Source: Rubrimonas sp036770645 (lineage in GTDB: Bacteria; Pseudomonadota; Alphaproteobacteria; Rhodobacterales; Rhodobacteraceae). From it: a stretch of DNA of 64,000 nt. The notes under the pieces were generated by a model, which saw nothing but the letters and a program-made list of their open reading frames with translations, was not told where the DNA came from and did no database searches. The DNA is taken from assembly GCA_036770645.1 (NCBI GenBank), contig DAIPIU010000002.1, positions 1 through 64,000 of the forward strand. Reading direction: 5' to 3'. Shown here one piece after another: positions 1 through 8,629 of this stretch (its first letter is position 1; the number at the start of each line of letters is the position of its first letter). Made by a program: the position numbers and the translations under genes.

Positions 1-1208
1 CGGTGCCGGCCATCGTCCTCGAGCGCCGAGGTCACACGGAAGATCTGGGCGATCTTGGCCGCGAAGAACACCCCCGACAGCAGCACGCCCACCCCGACGC
101 CGATGGCGAGGTTGTGGGTGGCGACCACGCCCGCGACGGTGGCGATCATCACGGTGCTGGAACTGGCCGGGTGGTCGCGCAGGTTGCGGATCGAGGCCCA
201 GCTGAAGGTGCCGACCGACACCATGATCATCACCGCCACCAGCGCCGCCATCGGGATCAGCGCCACCCAGTCGCCCAGCACCACGATGAGGAACAGCAGC
301 GCGACGCCCGCGAAGAGGCAGGACAGCCGGCCCCGCCCGCCCGACTGCACGTTGATGATCGACTGCCCGATCATCGCGCAGCCGGCCATGCCGCCGATGC
401 AGCCGGCCCCGATGTTGGCCAGCCCCTGGCCGACGCATTCGCGGTCGCGGTTCGAGCGGGTGTCGGTGAGGTCGTCGACGATGTTGGCCGTCATCAGCGA
501 TTCGAGCAGGCCCACCGCCGCCACCGCCGCCGAATAGGGCAGGATGATCAGCAGGGTCTCCAGCGTCGGCGGCACGTCCGGCAGCAGGAACACCGGCAGC
601 GTGTCGGGCAGCGCGCCCATGTCGCCCACGGTGCGCAGGTCCCAGCCGAAGTGAAGCGACGCGCCGGTGATCGCGAGGATGCAGACCAGCGGCGCGGGCA
701 CCGCCTTGGTGGCCAGCGGCAGCAGGTAGAGGATCGCGAGGCCCGCCGCCACCAGCGCGTAGGTCAGGGGCGGCACGCCCAGCAGCTCGGGGATCTGCGC
801 CATGAAGATCAGGATCGCCAGCGCGTTGACGAAGCCGGTCATCACCGATTTCGACACGAAGCGCATGACATGGCCCAGCCGCAGCGCGCCGACGGCGATC
901 TGGATCGCGCCCGCCAGCAGCGTGGCGGCCAGCAGGTATTCCAGCCCGTGCTGCTTCACCAGCGTGACGAACAGCACCGCCGTGGCGGCCGTGGCGGCCG
1001 AGATCATGCCCGGCCGCCCGCCGGCGATGGCAGTGATGACCGCGATGGAGAAGGAGGCGTAGAGCCCGACCTTCGGATCCACCCCGGCGATGATCGAGAA
1101 GGCGATGGCCTCGGGGATCAGCGCGAGCGCCACCACCAGCCCCGCCATCAGGTCGCCGCGGATGTTGCCCAGCCATTCGTCGCGCAGCCGCGACCAGTCG
1201 ATCCGCAT
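1..1208 (-). CDS. SulP-family inorganic anion (sulfate/bicarbonate) transporter, C-terminus outside window
   Basis: Reading leftwards from an ATG at 1208 (GGGAGGA about 8 bases upstream), the protein starts MRIDWSRLRDEW and runs into a long hydrophobic domain with the SulP-typical stretch GLVVALALIPEAIAFS near residue 24, followed by many transmembrane segments. About 402 codons are present and the frame is open to the window edge, so the last helices and any STAS domain are missing. SulP proteins are inner-membrane importers or exchangers of sulfate, bicarbonate or related anions. The substrate cannot be told from sequence. It is transcribed away from the reductase gene that starts at 1530. 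Confidence 0.9.
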   Translation of the reverse strand, partial: MRIDWSRLRDEWLGNIRGDLMAGLVVALALIPEAIAFSIIAGVDPKVGLYASFSIAVITAIAGGRPGMISAATAATAVLFVTLVKQHGLEYLLAATLLAGAIQIAVGALRLGHVMRFVSKSVMTGFVNALAILIFMAQIPELLGVPPLTYALVAAGLAILYLLPLATKAVPAPLVCILAITGASLHFGWDLRTVGDMGALPDTLPVFLLPDVPPTLETLLIILPYSAAVAAVGLLESLMTANIVDDLTDTRSNRDRECVGQGLANIGAGCIGGMAGCAMIGQSIINVQSGGRGRLSCLFAGVALLFLIVVLGDWVALIPMAALVAVMIMVSVGTFSWASIRNLRDHPASSSTVMIATVAGVVATHNLAIGVGVGVLLSGVFFAAKIAQIFRVTSALEDDGRH

Positions 1209-1529
1209 GCGCGGGTCCTCCCTTCGCCCGGGGCCGCGCCGCGGGGCGTCCATGGCGCCGGCGAGGGATCATGGCGGGCCCGGCGCAGCGCGTCGGGCCG
1301 GCGAGGATCCCCGCATCCGGCTGTTGCTGCGATGCACATAACCCGGACGCGCCGGAACGGCAAACCGCGATCCGGCGCGCGGGCTGTCGGCGCGGCGCTG
1401 CGCCCGCGGCGCCACGCGGGCGACGGGACGCGCCGGGGCCCCGGGGGCGCGGCCGGACCGCGCGCCGCCGCTTGCGCGCGGCGCGCCTTCCGGGCTGGGA
1501 TGCGGGCCTGCCCCGCGAAAGGAGGCCCG
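1209..1529. other. Divergent intergenic region, no gene seen
   Basis: This 321-bp spacer separates the divergent SulP and reductase genes and must hold both promoters. Only two ribosome-binding sites are clear: GGGAGGA for the SulP gene, and AGGAGG at about 1519-1524 for the reductase. Short open frames cross the region but have no start signal or recognisable motif. I found no convincing -35/-10 pair or hairpin. Confidence 0.5.
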
Positions 1530-2123
1530 ATGCGCGCGCTGGTGGTGACGGCCCATCCCGTCGAGACGTCCTATGCCGCCGCCCTGGCGGCCGCGGTCTG
1601 CAACGGCCTGCGCGCCGGCGGGGCCGCGGTCGACCTCGCCGACCTCTACGCCGAGGGCTTCGATCCGGTGATGAGCCGCGCCGAGCGGCTGGCCTATCAC
1701 GAGCCCGGCGCGAATCGCGCGCTGGCGCAGGGCCATGTCGAACGCCTGATGGCCGCCGACGCGCTGATCCTCTCCTTTCCGGCCTGGATCAACAGCCCGC
1801 CCGCGATGATGAAGGGCTGGCTCGAGAAGGTCATGCTGCCCGGCGTCGCCTTCACGCTGGGGCCCGGGGGCTGGCGGCCCGCGCTGCGCCATGTGCGGCT
1901 GGTGGCGGGCGTCGCGACCTATGGCGGCGCGCGCTGGCGCAACTGGCTGGCCGGCGACAGCGCGCGCCGCATCGTGACCCGGGCGGTCTGGAGCTACACC
2001 GGCTGGCGCGCGACGGTGCGCTATCGCGCGCTCTACGGCATCGACAGGGCGGGGCCGGAGCGCCGGGCGGCCTTCCTCGCCGACACCGGCGCGGCCATGG
2101 AGGCGCTGGCGCGTCGCCCGTGA
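1530..2123 (+). CDS. NAD(P)H dehydrogenase (quinone)-like flavodoxin-fold reductase
   Basis: A 197-residue protein of the KefF/NQO/MdaB-type flavodoxin-like fold. It begins MRALVVTAHPV, the first strand plus phosphate-loop region, and has the motif FPAWINSPPAMMKGW around residues 87-101, equivalent to the FPLxWxxxPAxLKGW signature of this family. A second FMN-side motif, VAGVATYGG, follows. Family members are cytosolic FMN or FAD proteins that reduce quinones with two electrons. The ATG at 1530 is chosen because AGGAGG lies 5 bases upstream. An open frame continues far upstream, but that extension is antisense to the SulP gene and is not credible. The physiological substrate is unknown. Confidence 0.85.
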   Translation: MRALVVTAHPVETSYAAALAAAVCNGLRAGGAAVDLADLYAEGFDPVMSRAERLAYHEPGANRALAQGHVERLMAADALILSFPAWINSPPAMMKGWLEKVMLPGVAFTLGPGGWRPALRHVRLVAGVATYGGARWRNWLAGDSARRIVTRAVWSYTGWRATVRYRALYGIDRAGPERRAAFLADTGAAMEALARRP

Positions 2124-2283
2124 ATCGGGCTTTCCTGCCTGAAAAAGCGGCAGGTATGCCGGCCTGTGGCACGACGGCCCCTTTCCCTGCGCAAGCCGGT
2201 TGCATGCAGCGCGCGCCCGCGTCCTTAATGCCGCAGCGTGACATGGGCGCGGCGGTGCCGCCGCGCGATTGCGGGAGAGACGG

Positions 2284-3303
2284 ATGGCGAAGTTCGGGTT
2301 CGGCGCGCGGGTGCTCGCGGCGCTGACGGCCGCGGCGGCCCTTGCGGGCCCGGCGGCGGCCGCGGACGTGAAGTTCATGATGGACTGGGCCTGGCAGGGC
2401 CCGCAGGCCTTCGCGCTGGTGGCGAAGAACACCGGCTGCTTCGAGAAGGGCGGGGTGAACATCACCCTCGACCGCGGCTTCGGCTCGGGCCGCGTGCCGA
2501 CCGAACTCGCCTCGGGCACCTACCAGATGGGCGTCGCGGACATCAATCCGTCGATCAAGTTCCGCGCCGAGAACCCCGACAGCGACATCGTCGCGGTGGG
2601 CATGCTGCTGACGCGCAGCCCGCTGGTGGCGGTGGTGCGCGCCGACAGCGGCATCGAGGCGCCGGCCGACCTCGCCGGCAAGACGCTGGCCGCGCCCGAT
2701 TTCGACGCCGGGCGCCAGCTGTTCCCGCTGTTCGCCGATGCGGTCGGCATCGACCGGGCGTCCATCAACTGGGTCTCGGTCAAACCCGAACTGCGCGAGC
2801 CGATGCTGGTGCAGAAGCAGGCCGACGGCATCACCGGCTTCATCACCTCCTCGGTGCCCAGCCTCGCGCGGCTCGGCCTCGGAGCCGAGGATGTGCGGGT
2901 GTTCCGCTACGCCGATCACGGCGTCGAGCTGTATTCGACCGCGATCCTGACCACCCGCGCCTTCGCCGAGGCCAATCCCGAGGCGGTGCGCACCGTCGTC
3001 GGCTGCCTGATCGAGGGCTTCCGCATGGCCGAGGCCGACCCCGAGGCCGCCATCGCGGCGCTGGTCGCGCACGAGCCGCTGACCGATCCGGCGGTGGAGC
3101 TCGGGCGCTGGGAGATGACGCTGGACGAGCAGGTGCGCATCGACGAGGTGCGCGAGAACGGCGTGAGCCATGTGGACATGGAGCGCCTGCAGCGCACCAT
3201 CACCGCGGTCGAGGACGCCTACGGCATCGCGCCGACGCTGAAGGCCGAGGACATCTTCGACCCCTCCTTCCTGCCCGCGCCGGAAGACCGGAAGCTGATG
3301 TGA
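2284..3303 (+). CDS. ABC importer substrate-binding protein, NMT1/THI5-TauA-like
   Basis: A 339-residue periplasmic protein. It opens with a clear signal peptide: MAKFGFGARVLA, a hydrophobic run, then an Ala-rich cleavage region ending GPAAAA before DVKFMMDW. The mature start VKFMMDWAWQGPQ matches the NMT1/THI5-like (SsuA/TauA/ThiY) fold, where this strand carries ligand-binding aromatics. The ATG at 2284 is preferred to a TTG at 2269 because GGGAGAGA lies just upstream of the ATG. It is the first gene of a three-gene operon with an ATPase (23 bp downstream) and a permease. This family takes up sulfonates, nitrate, formylaminopyrimidine (thiamin salvage) or aromatic acids. No enzyme gene is adjacent, so the substrate is not assigned. 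Confidence 0.88.
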   Translation: MAKFGFGARVLAALTAAAALAGPAAAADVKFMMDWAWQGPQAFALVAKNTGCFEKGGVNITLDRGFGSGRVPTELASGTYQMGVADINPSIKFRAENPDSDIVAVGMLLTRSPLVAVVRADSGIEAPADLAGKTLAAPDFDAGRQLFPLFADAVGIDRASINWVSVKPELREPMLVQKQADGITGFITSSVPSLARLGLGAEDVRVFRYADHGVELYSTAILTTRAFAEANPEAVRTVVGCLIEGFRMAEADPEAAIAALVAHEPLTDPAVELGRWEMTLDEQVRIDEVRENGVSHVDMERLQRTITAVEDAYGIAPTLKAEDIFDPSFLPAPEDRKLM

Positions 3304-3325
3304 TCCTGCGGAAAGGGGGCCGGCC

Positions 3326-4123
3326 ATGAGCGCGCATTTCGTCGAGATGGACGGCGTCGACCTGCGCTACGGCGGCGAGGAGGGCGGCACGCTCGCCCTC
3401 TCCGGCGCGTCGCTGCGGGTGGGCAAGGGCGAGTTCGTCGCCGTGGTGGGCCCCTCGGGCTGCGGGAAATCCACGCTGATGAAGGCGATGGCGGGCCTGT
3501 GGCCCGTCAGCGGCGGCACGGTGGTCGTGGCGGGCCGCCAGGTGACGCGGCCGCTGTCCATCGTCGGCATGGCGTTCCAGAACGCGACGCTCCTGCCGTG
3601 GCGCACGACGCTCGAGAACGTGATGCTGCCGCTCGAGATCGTGCAGCCGCATCGCGGCCGCCTGCGCCGCGAGCGCGCCGCCTACGAGGAGAAGGCGCGC
3701 GAACTTCTGCGGCTGGTGGGCCTCGGCGATTTCGCCCACAAATATCCGTGGCAGCTTTCGGGCGGCATGCAGCAGCGCGCCAGCGTCTGCCGCGCCCTGA
3801 TCCACGAGCCCGAACTGCTGATGCTGGACGAACCCTTCGGCGCGCTCGACATGTTCACGCGCGAGGAGCTCTGGCAGGTCATGCAGGATGTCTGGATGAC
3901 GCGCCGGCCGACGGTGATCCTCGTCACCCACGACCTGCGCGAGGCTGTGTTCCTGGCCGACCGCGTCTATGTGATGAGCGCCCGGCCGGGCCGGATCATC
4001 CTCAGCCGCGAGATCGACATGGCGCGGCCGCGGTCGCTCGACGACACCTACACGCCGCAATTCGCCGACCACACCCACGCGCTGCGCGCCCACATCTCGG
4101 ATGCCCGCGCCGAGGCCGCCTGA
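3326..4123 (+). CDS. ABC transporter ATP-binding protein, SsuB/TauB/ThiZ-like
   Basis: A 265-residue cytosolic ATPase of the nitrate/sulfonate/taurine class. Walker A is GPSGCGKST near residues 39-47, the ABC signature is LSGGMQQR, and Walker B with D-loop is LLMLDEPFGALD. The H-loop follows as VTHDLREA. The C-terminus is short with no TOBE domain, typical of this importer class. The start at 3326 has a GGGGGCC purine-rich upstream element and sits 22 bp after the binding-protein stop. The permease begins 13 bp after its stop, so the three genes form one transport operon. Confidence 0.93.
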   Translation: MSAHFVEMDGVDLRYGGEEGGTLALSGASLRVGKGEFVAVVGPSGCGKSTLMKAMAGLWPVSGGTVVVAGRQVTRPLSIVGMAFQNATLLPWRTTLENVMLPLEIVQPHRGRLRRERAAYEEKARELLRLVGLGDFAHKYPWQLSGGMQQRASVCRALIHEPELLMLDEPFGALDMFTREELWQVMQDVWMTRRPTVILVTHDLREAVFLADRVYVMSARPGRIILSREIDMARPRSLDDTYTPQFADHTHALRAHISDARAEAA

Positions 4124-4135
4124 CAGGAGACGACC

Positions 4136-4984
4136 ATGGCCGACATCGCGCTCGACGCCCCCGCGGCCGCCCCGGCCCGCGCGCGCCGCCCGCTGTTCGC
4201 CTCGCGCCGGGCGCTGGAGAACGCGCTGCCTTGGATCATCGTGATCGGGCTGTTCGCGGTGTGGGAGGGCTGCGTGCGCCTGTTCGAGGTGCCGCAATTC
4301 GTGCTGCCCGCGCCCTCGGTGATCTTCGAGGCGATGTGGCAGTGGCGCGGGCCGATCCTCGACAACGCCTGGCAGACCCTGTTCACCACCACCCTGGGCT
4401 TCGGCATCGCCATCGTGTTCGGGCTGGTGACGGGGGTGCTGATCGGATCCTCGACGCTGATCTACAACGGATTCTACCCGGTGCTGATCGGCTTCAACTC
4501 GATCCCCAAGGTGGCCGTGGTCCCGATCCTCGTGATCTGGTTCGGCATCGGCACCATCCCGGCCGTGATCACCGCCTTCCTGATCTCGTTCTTCCCGATC
4601 CTCGTGAACGTCGCCACCGGCGTCGCCACCATCGAGCCGGAGCTTCGCGACGTGATGCGCGCGCTCGGGGCCTCGAACCGCGACATCATGGTGAAGGTCG
4701 GCGTGCCGCGCTCGATGCCCTATTTCTTCGCGTCGCTGAAGATCGCCATCACGGTCGCTTTCGTCGGCTCGATCGTCGCCGAGACGGTGGCGGCCAACAA
4801 GGGCATCGGCCACCTGATGATGGTGGCGTCCTCGCGCTTCGAGGTGCCGCTGGTCTTCGCTGGGCTGCTGGTCACGGCGGTGATGGGCGTGCTGATGTAC
4901 GTCGTCGCCAACGCCGTCGAGCGCCGCATGACCGGCTGGGCCACCCGCGGCATGCCGGGCGGCGCGAGCGCCGCGCCCACCTGA
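4136..4984 (+). CDS. ABC transporter permease, SsuC/TauC-like
   Basis: A 282-residue inner-membrane permease. A 30-residue cytosolic N-terminus is followed by a first helix at about 34-50 (LPWIIVIGLFAVWEG), then five or six further helices. The EAA-loop signature lies in ELRDVMRALGASN, the segment that docks on the ATPase. The VLPAPS motif before helix 2 is typical of TauC/SsuC permeases. AGGAG lies just upstream of the ATG. It closes the importer operon and is followed by an AT-rich convergent spacer. Confidence 0.92.
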   Translation: MADIALDAPAAAPARARRPLFASRRALENALPWIIVIGLFAVWEGCVRLFEVPQFVLPAPSVIFEAMWQWRGPILDNAWQTLFTTTLGFGIAIVFGLVTGVLIGSSTLIYNGFYPVLIGFNSIPKVAVVPILVIWFGIGTIPAVITAFLISFFPILVNVATGVATIEPELRDVMRALGASNRDIMVKVGVPRSMPYFFASLKIAITVAFVGSIVAETVAANKGIGHLMMVASSRFEVPLVFAGLLVTAVMGVLMYVVANAVERRMTGWATRGMPGGASAAPT

Positions 4985-5068
4985 GGGGGACCGCCGCGGG
5001 GGTCGGATCGATCGCGGCGCGCCGGGCGGCATCCGGCGAACCGCCTTCGGCCGGGGACGGGCGGCATT

Positions 5069-5135
5069 GCGAACATAGACAGTGCAGATAGCGAACAAAA
5101 AGTTCGTCGACCAAATTCGTCTTTTGAAAACAACG
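5069..5135. repeat. AT-rich island with direct and inverted GCGAAC/GTTCG repeats between convergent genes
   Basis: In a region otherwise near 70% GC, this stretch is markedly AT-rich. GCGAACA occurs at 5069-5075 and 5091-5097, 22 bp apart. CGAAC (5092-5096) and GTTCG (5102-5106) form an inverted repeat around five A's, and TTCGTC occurs twice (5103-5108 and 5116-5121). It lies between the 3' ends of the ABC permease (+) and epmA (-). It could be a bidirectional terminator region, a small RNA locus or a protein-binding array; the sequence does not decide. Confidence 0.5.
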
Positions 5136-5183
5136 GTCCCGACTGGGGACAGGCGCCCCGCAGGTCGACCTCCGCTCCGGGAA

Positions 5184-6227
5184 TCAGCCCGCCGGGGCCC
5201 ACTGCACCGCCTCGACCGACGGGGCGGCCGTCGCCAGCATCGCGAGGCGGTCGAAACCCAGCGCCACGCCCGAGGCCGGGGGCATCAGGGCGAGCGCGGC
5301 GAGGAAATCCTCGTCGATGGGGTAGCGCTCGCCGTGGACGCGCTGCTTCTCGTCCATCTCCGCCTCGAAGCGGCGGCGCTGCTCGGCGGCGTCGGTCAGT
5401 TCGCCGAAGCCGTTCGCCAGTTCCACCCCGCAGGCGTAAAGCTCGAAGCGCTCCGCCAACCGCGGGTCGTCGGCGCAGCGGCGCGCCAGCGCGGCCTCGG
5501 CGGCGGGGTAGCGGTCGAGCACGGTCGGCCGGCCGATCCCGAGCCGCGGCTCGACGAAGGCGACCAGCAGCCGCGACAGGATGTCGGACCAGCCGTCGTC
5601 GGGGGCGGTGCGCAGCCCCGCGCCCTCGGCCGCCGCCCGCAGGGCGCGCCCGTCGGTGGACCCGTCCGGCCCGATGCTCGCCATCAGGTCGACGCCCGCG
5701 TGCCGGCCCACCGCATCGGCCAGCGTCACGCGCTCGGCCTCCGCGAAGGGGTCGCAGACGGCATCGCGCCAGCGCAGCACGCGCGTCCCCGCCGCCTCGG
5801 CCGCCAGCCGCAGGAAGGCCAGCGCATCGGCGATCACCGCGTCGTAGGGGGCGTGGGCGCGGTACCATTCCAGCATGGTGAATTCGGGCGCGTGCAGCGG
5901 CCCGCGCTCGCGGTTGCGCCAGACATGGGCGAAGGCGAAGATCCGCGTCTCGCCCGCCGCCAGCAGCTTCTTCATCGCGAATTCGGGCGAGGTGTGCAGC
6001 CACAGCCCCCGCCGCGCCCCGTCCGGCCCGATCGCCTCGGCGCCGAAGGCGTGCAGATGCGCCTCGCAGCCCGGCGAGACCTGCAGCGCCGCCGGATCCA
6101 CCTCGGTGAAGCCGTCCGCCTCGAGCCGGCCCGCCACCGCGCGCCGCATGGCGTTGCGCGCCAGCAGGGCCGGGCGGCGGTCGGCGTGGCGCGCGGGCGA
6201 CCACCAGGGCGAGGGCGTGCCGGGCAT
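5184..6227 (-). CDS. epmA: EF-P lysine (beta-lysyl) ligase EpmA/PoxA/GenX
   Basis: A 347-residue class II lysyl-tRNA-synthetase paralogue that attaches (R)-beta-lysine to Lys34 of elongation factor P. It lacks the N-terminal anticodon-binding domain and has the shortened catalytic core of EpmA. Class II motif 2 appears as FAHVWRNRERGPLHAPEFTM, and the C-terminal motif 3 as ASGVALGFDRLAM. It is divergent from efp, 111 bp away, which strongly supports the role. I chose the ATG at 6227 because the catalytic domain starts soon after; an open frame continues upstream but is antisense to efp. The aminomutase partner EpmB is not in the window. Confidence 0.92.
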   Translation of the reverse strand: MPGTPSPWWSPARHADRRPALLARNAMRRAVAGRLEADGFTEVDPAALQVSPGCEAHLHAFGAEAIGPDGARRGLWLHTSPEFAMKKLLAAGETRIFAFAHVWRNRERGPLHAPEFTMLEWYRAHAPYDAVIADALAFLRLAAEAAGTRVLRWRDAVCDPFAEAERVTLADAVGRHAGVDLMASIGPDGSTDGRALRAAAEGAGLRTAPDDGWSDILSRLLVAFVEPRLGIGRPTVLDRYPAAEAALARRCADDPRLAERFELYACGVELANGFGELTDAAEQRRRFEAEMDEKQRVHGERYPIDEDFLAALALMPPASGVALGFDRLAMLATAAPSVEAVQWAPAG

Positions 6228-6338
6228 GGGCTGTCCGTGGGGCTTTCCGTCTGGCGTCGCGGCGCGCGGCGCGCTAACTGCGGGGAAACGCTTCGCGCCT
6301 TCCTGACGGACGGGCCGCGCCAACGCAAGGACGCCCCC

Positions 6339-6908
6339 ATGGCCAAGGTCATCGCCTCCACCCTGCGCAAGGGCAACGTCGTGGACATCGACGGGCGGCT
6401 TTATGTCGTGCTGACCGCGCAGAACTTCCACCCCGGCAAGGGCACGCCGGTCACGCAGGTCGACATGCGCCGCATCTCGGACGGCGTGAAGGTGTCGGAG
6501 CGCTGGAAGACCACCGAGCAGGTCGAGCGCGCCACGGTGGACGAGCGCGAATACGCCTTCCTCTACGAGGACGGCGAGGGCTTCCACTTCATGGAGCCCG
6601 AGACCTTCGAGCAGATCACCGCCCCCGAGGATGTGGTCGGCGACATGAAGCCCTTCCTGACCGATGGGATGAAGGCCTTCCTCAAGGTGCACGAGGGCGT
6701 GGTGATCGGCATGGAACTGCCCGCCCGCGTCACAGTCGAGGTCGCCGAGACCGAACCCGTCACCAAGGGGCAGACCGCGTCCTCGTCCTACAAGCCCGCC
6801 ATCTGCACCAACGGCGTGCGCGTGATGGTGCCGCCCCATATCGGCGCGGGCACCCGGATCGTGATCCAGACCGAGGACAACGCCTACGTCGAGCGCGCCA
6901 AGGATTGA
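6339..6908 (+). CDS. efp: Translation elongation factor P
   Basis: A 189-residue, three-domain EF-P that relieves ribosome stalling at polyproline stretches. Domain I holds the modification loop HPGKGTP with Lys34, the residue modified by EpmA, encoded divergently. The C-terminal domain ends with GTRIVIQTEDNAYVERA. Length and start match the family. The start at 6339 was confirmed from the conserved N-terminus MAKVIASTLRKGNVV. Confidence 0.97.
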   Translation: MAKVIASTLRKGNVVDIDGRLYVVLTAQNFHPGKGTPVTQVDMRRISDGVKVSERWKTTEQVERATVDEREYAFLYEDGEGFHFMEPETFEQITAPEDVVGDMKPFLTDGMKAFLKVHEGVVIGMELPARVTVEVAETEPVTKGQTASSSYKPAICTNGVRVMVPPHIGAGTRIVIQTEDNAYVERAKD

Positions 6909-6916
6909 GGGCGCGC

Positions 6917-7345
6917 TCAGCCCCGGCCGGTCAGCACGGCGAGGTCGGCCGCGTCCAGCGCCACGGGCATGCCCCCGCGGATCAGTTCCGCGAAGCCCTC
7001 GTTCGGGGCCATCACCGTGAGCGCATAGAGCCGCCCGGGCCCGGTGTTGCGCACCACATGCTCCTTGCCCGGCGGCAGCATGAGGAACGAGCCCTTCCGC
7101 AGCGGCACCTCCGCCCCGTCGCACAGGCCCACGCCCTCGCCCTCAAGGATATAGAAGAACTCGACCGCGGCGGCGTGCGTGTTCGGCGGCGTCGCGCCCC
7201 CGGGCTCGTATATCTCGACGATGGCGGTGAAGGGCACGCCCTCCGCCAGCGGGTCGGCCAGGCAGGCGAAGTAGTTCGTGTCGCCGGGCGCGATCCGGAA
7301 GGCCCGGAGATCCCCGGGGTTCTTGGCGACGGGCGTGGCGATCAT
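6917..7345 (-). CDS. Cupin-domain protein
   Basis: A 142-residue single cupin_2 barrel. Likely metal ligands are His57 and Glu62 in THAAAVEFFYILEGEG, and His96 in LPPGKEHVV. The start ATG overlaps the stop of the upstream isochorismatase-like gene in an ATGA arrangement, implying translational coupling. Substrate unknown; cupins of this size include dioxygenases, isomerases and sensors. The pairing suggests that the two proteins act on one small carboxylate or amide compound, which is inference. Confidence 0.85.
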   Translation of the reverse strand: MIATPVAKNPGDLRAFRIAPGDTNYFACLADPLAEGVPFTAIVEIYEPGGATPPNTHAAAVEFFYILEGEGVGLCDGAEVPLRKGSFLMLPPGKEHVVRNTGPGRLYALTVMAPNEGFAELIRGGMPVALDAADLAVLTGRG

Positions 7346-8124
7346 GGGGCACTGTCCGCGAAGGCCGCGCGCAGGGCGTCGCTGCGGCAGGTGAAGCCGA
7401 AGATCTGCCTCGCATTGTAGAGCGTCGCCGCAAGGCAGAACTCCGGCGAGGTGGTGGCCGTCGCATCCTCGACGAGGATGGTGTCGTAGCCGAGGAAATT
7501 GGCGTCGGCGAGCGTGTGCAGCACGCACTGGTCGGCGTTCACGCCCCCGAACAGCAGCGTGTCCACCCGCAGCCGGCGCAGGACGCTGTCGAGCGGCGTG
7601 TCCCAGAAGCCGCTCATGCGGTGCTTGTCGATGCGGAGGTCGCCGGGCTCGGGGGACAGATCGCCGATCACCGCCGCGCCCCAGCTTCCCGCCGTCAGCA
7701 CCGGCGCGGCGCGCGGCCCCGCCGGGTCGCCGAGGCCGCGGCCCCGCCCGGCCGGGTCGTAGACATGGCGCAGGGCGGGCGAGAGATTGGCGCGGTCGGG
7801 CCGCGCGCCCCAGTTCACCCACACCACCGGCACCCCGGCGGCGCGGGCGGCGGGGATCAGCGCCGCGAGCGGGGCGATGCAGGCGCGGGCGGGGGCGGGA
7901 TCGACCCCGATGCCTGCCAGCCAGCCATCGGGGTGCAGGAAATCGTTCTGCATGTCGACGACCAGCAGCGCCGCGCGGGCCAAGTCGATCCGGACGGGCT
8001 TGGGCAGCGCCGGCACCCAGGCCGGGCGGGCCGGCCGCGCGGGGCGCACGAGGTCCGCACGCGCGTCGCCGACGCGCCAGCGGTCGCGGTCGTTGGGGCC
8101 GAGCGGGGCGAGATCGTCGTCCAT
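7342..8124 (-). CDS. Isochorismatase-like cysteine hydrolase
   Basis: A 260-residue member of the isochorismatase/nicotinamidase fold. The Asp-Lys-Cys triad is visible: Asp57 in VVDMQNDF, Lys167 in RIDKHRMSGF, and Cys200 in GVNADQCVLHT. A nucleophilic Cys marks an amidohydrolase-type member rather than a true isochorismatase. Family members hydrolyse ureidoacrylate, N-carbamoyl compounds, nicotinamide and similar amides. The ATG at 8124 (MDDDLAPLG) is chosen over an upstream in-frame start whose extension is Pro/Arg-rich and featureless. It is the first gene of a two-gene operon with the cupin. Confidence 0.87.
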   Translation of the reverse strand: MDDDLAPLGPNDRDRWRVGDARADLVRPARPARPAWVPALPKPVRIDLARAALLVVDMQNDFLHPDGWLAGIGVDPAPARACIAPLAALIPAARAAGVPVVWVNWGARPDRANLSPALRHVYDPAGRGRGLGDPAGPRAAPVLTAGSWGAAVIGDLSPEPGDLRIDKHRMSGFWDTPLDSVLRRLRVDTLLFGGVNADQCVLHTLADANFLGYDTILVEDATATTSPEFCLAATLYNARQIFGFTCRSDALRAAFADSAP

Positions 8125-8251
8125 GGCGGCAGTCTGGCGCGGTGCGCGGATACCGTCCATGGCACCGGGCCGGCGCTGGCCCGCGCGGGGGGCCGGCGCC
8201 CGGGAATCGGGCGGCGGCGGGGGCGATTCGCCCAAGGGACGGGCGCGGGCC

Positions 8252-8617
8252 TCAGGCGGCGAGGGCGGCCTTGGCCTTCTCGACCACGGCGGCGAAGGCC
8301 GCGGGTTCATGGATGGCGAGGTCGGACAGCACCTTGCGGTCGACCTCGACGCCCGACTTGGTCAGGCCGTCGATGAGGCGGCTGTAGGTCAGCGTCGCGT
8401 CGAGCTCGCGCACGGCGGCGTTGATGCGCTGGATCCACAGGGCGCGGAACGTCCGCTTGCGCACCTTGCGGTCGCGCGTCGCGTACTGTTCCGCCTTCAT
8501 CACCGACTGCTTGGCGACACGGAAGACGCTGTTGCGCCGACCGTAATGGCCCTTGGCCTTGTCGAGGATCTTCTTGTGGCGCGCGTGCTGGACGACGCCG
8601 CGTTTGACTCGGGACAT
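8252..8617 (-). CDS. rplT: 50S ribosomal protein L20
   Basis: A 121-residue basic protein with the L20 pattern: MSRVKRGVVQHARHKKIL, then ALWIQRINAAVRELD around residues 60-74. It binds 23S rRNA early in 50S assembly and in some bacteria represses its own operon. The gene lies 12 bp after rpmI. In many alphaproteobacteria pheS follows; here an isochorismatase-like gene does. Confidence 0.98.
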   Translation of the reverse strand: MSRVKRGVVQHARHKKILDKAKGHYGRRNSVFRVAKQSVMKAEQYATRDRKVRKRTFRALWIQRINAAVRELDATLTYSRLIDGLTKSGVEVDRKVLSDLAIHEPAAFAAVVEKAKAALAA

Positions 8618-8629
8618 CTGCGGGCCTCC

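Noticed and set aside
2124..2283. Possible TPP riboswitch before the NMT1/THI5-like importer
   Set aside because: The conserved CUGAGA and the second thi-box elements are absent, so thiamin-precursor specificity is not supported.
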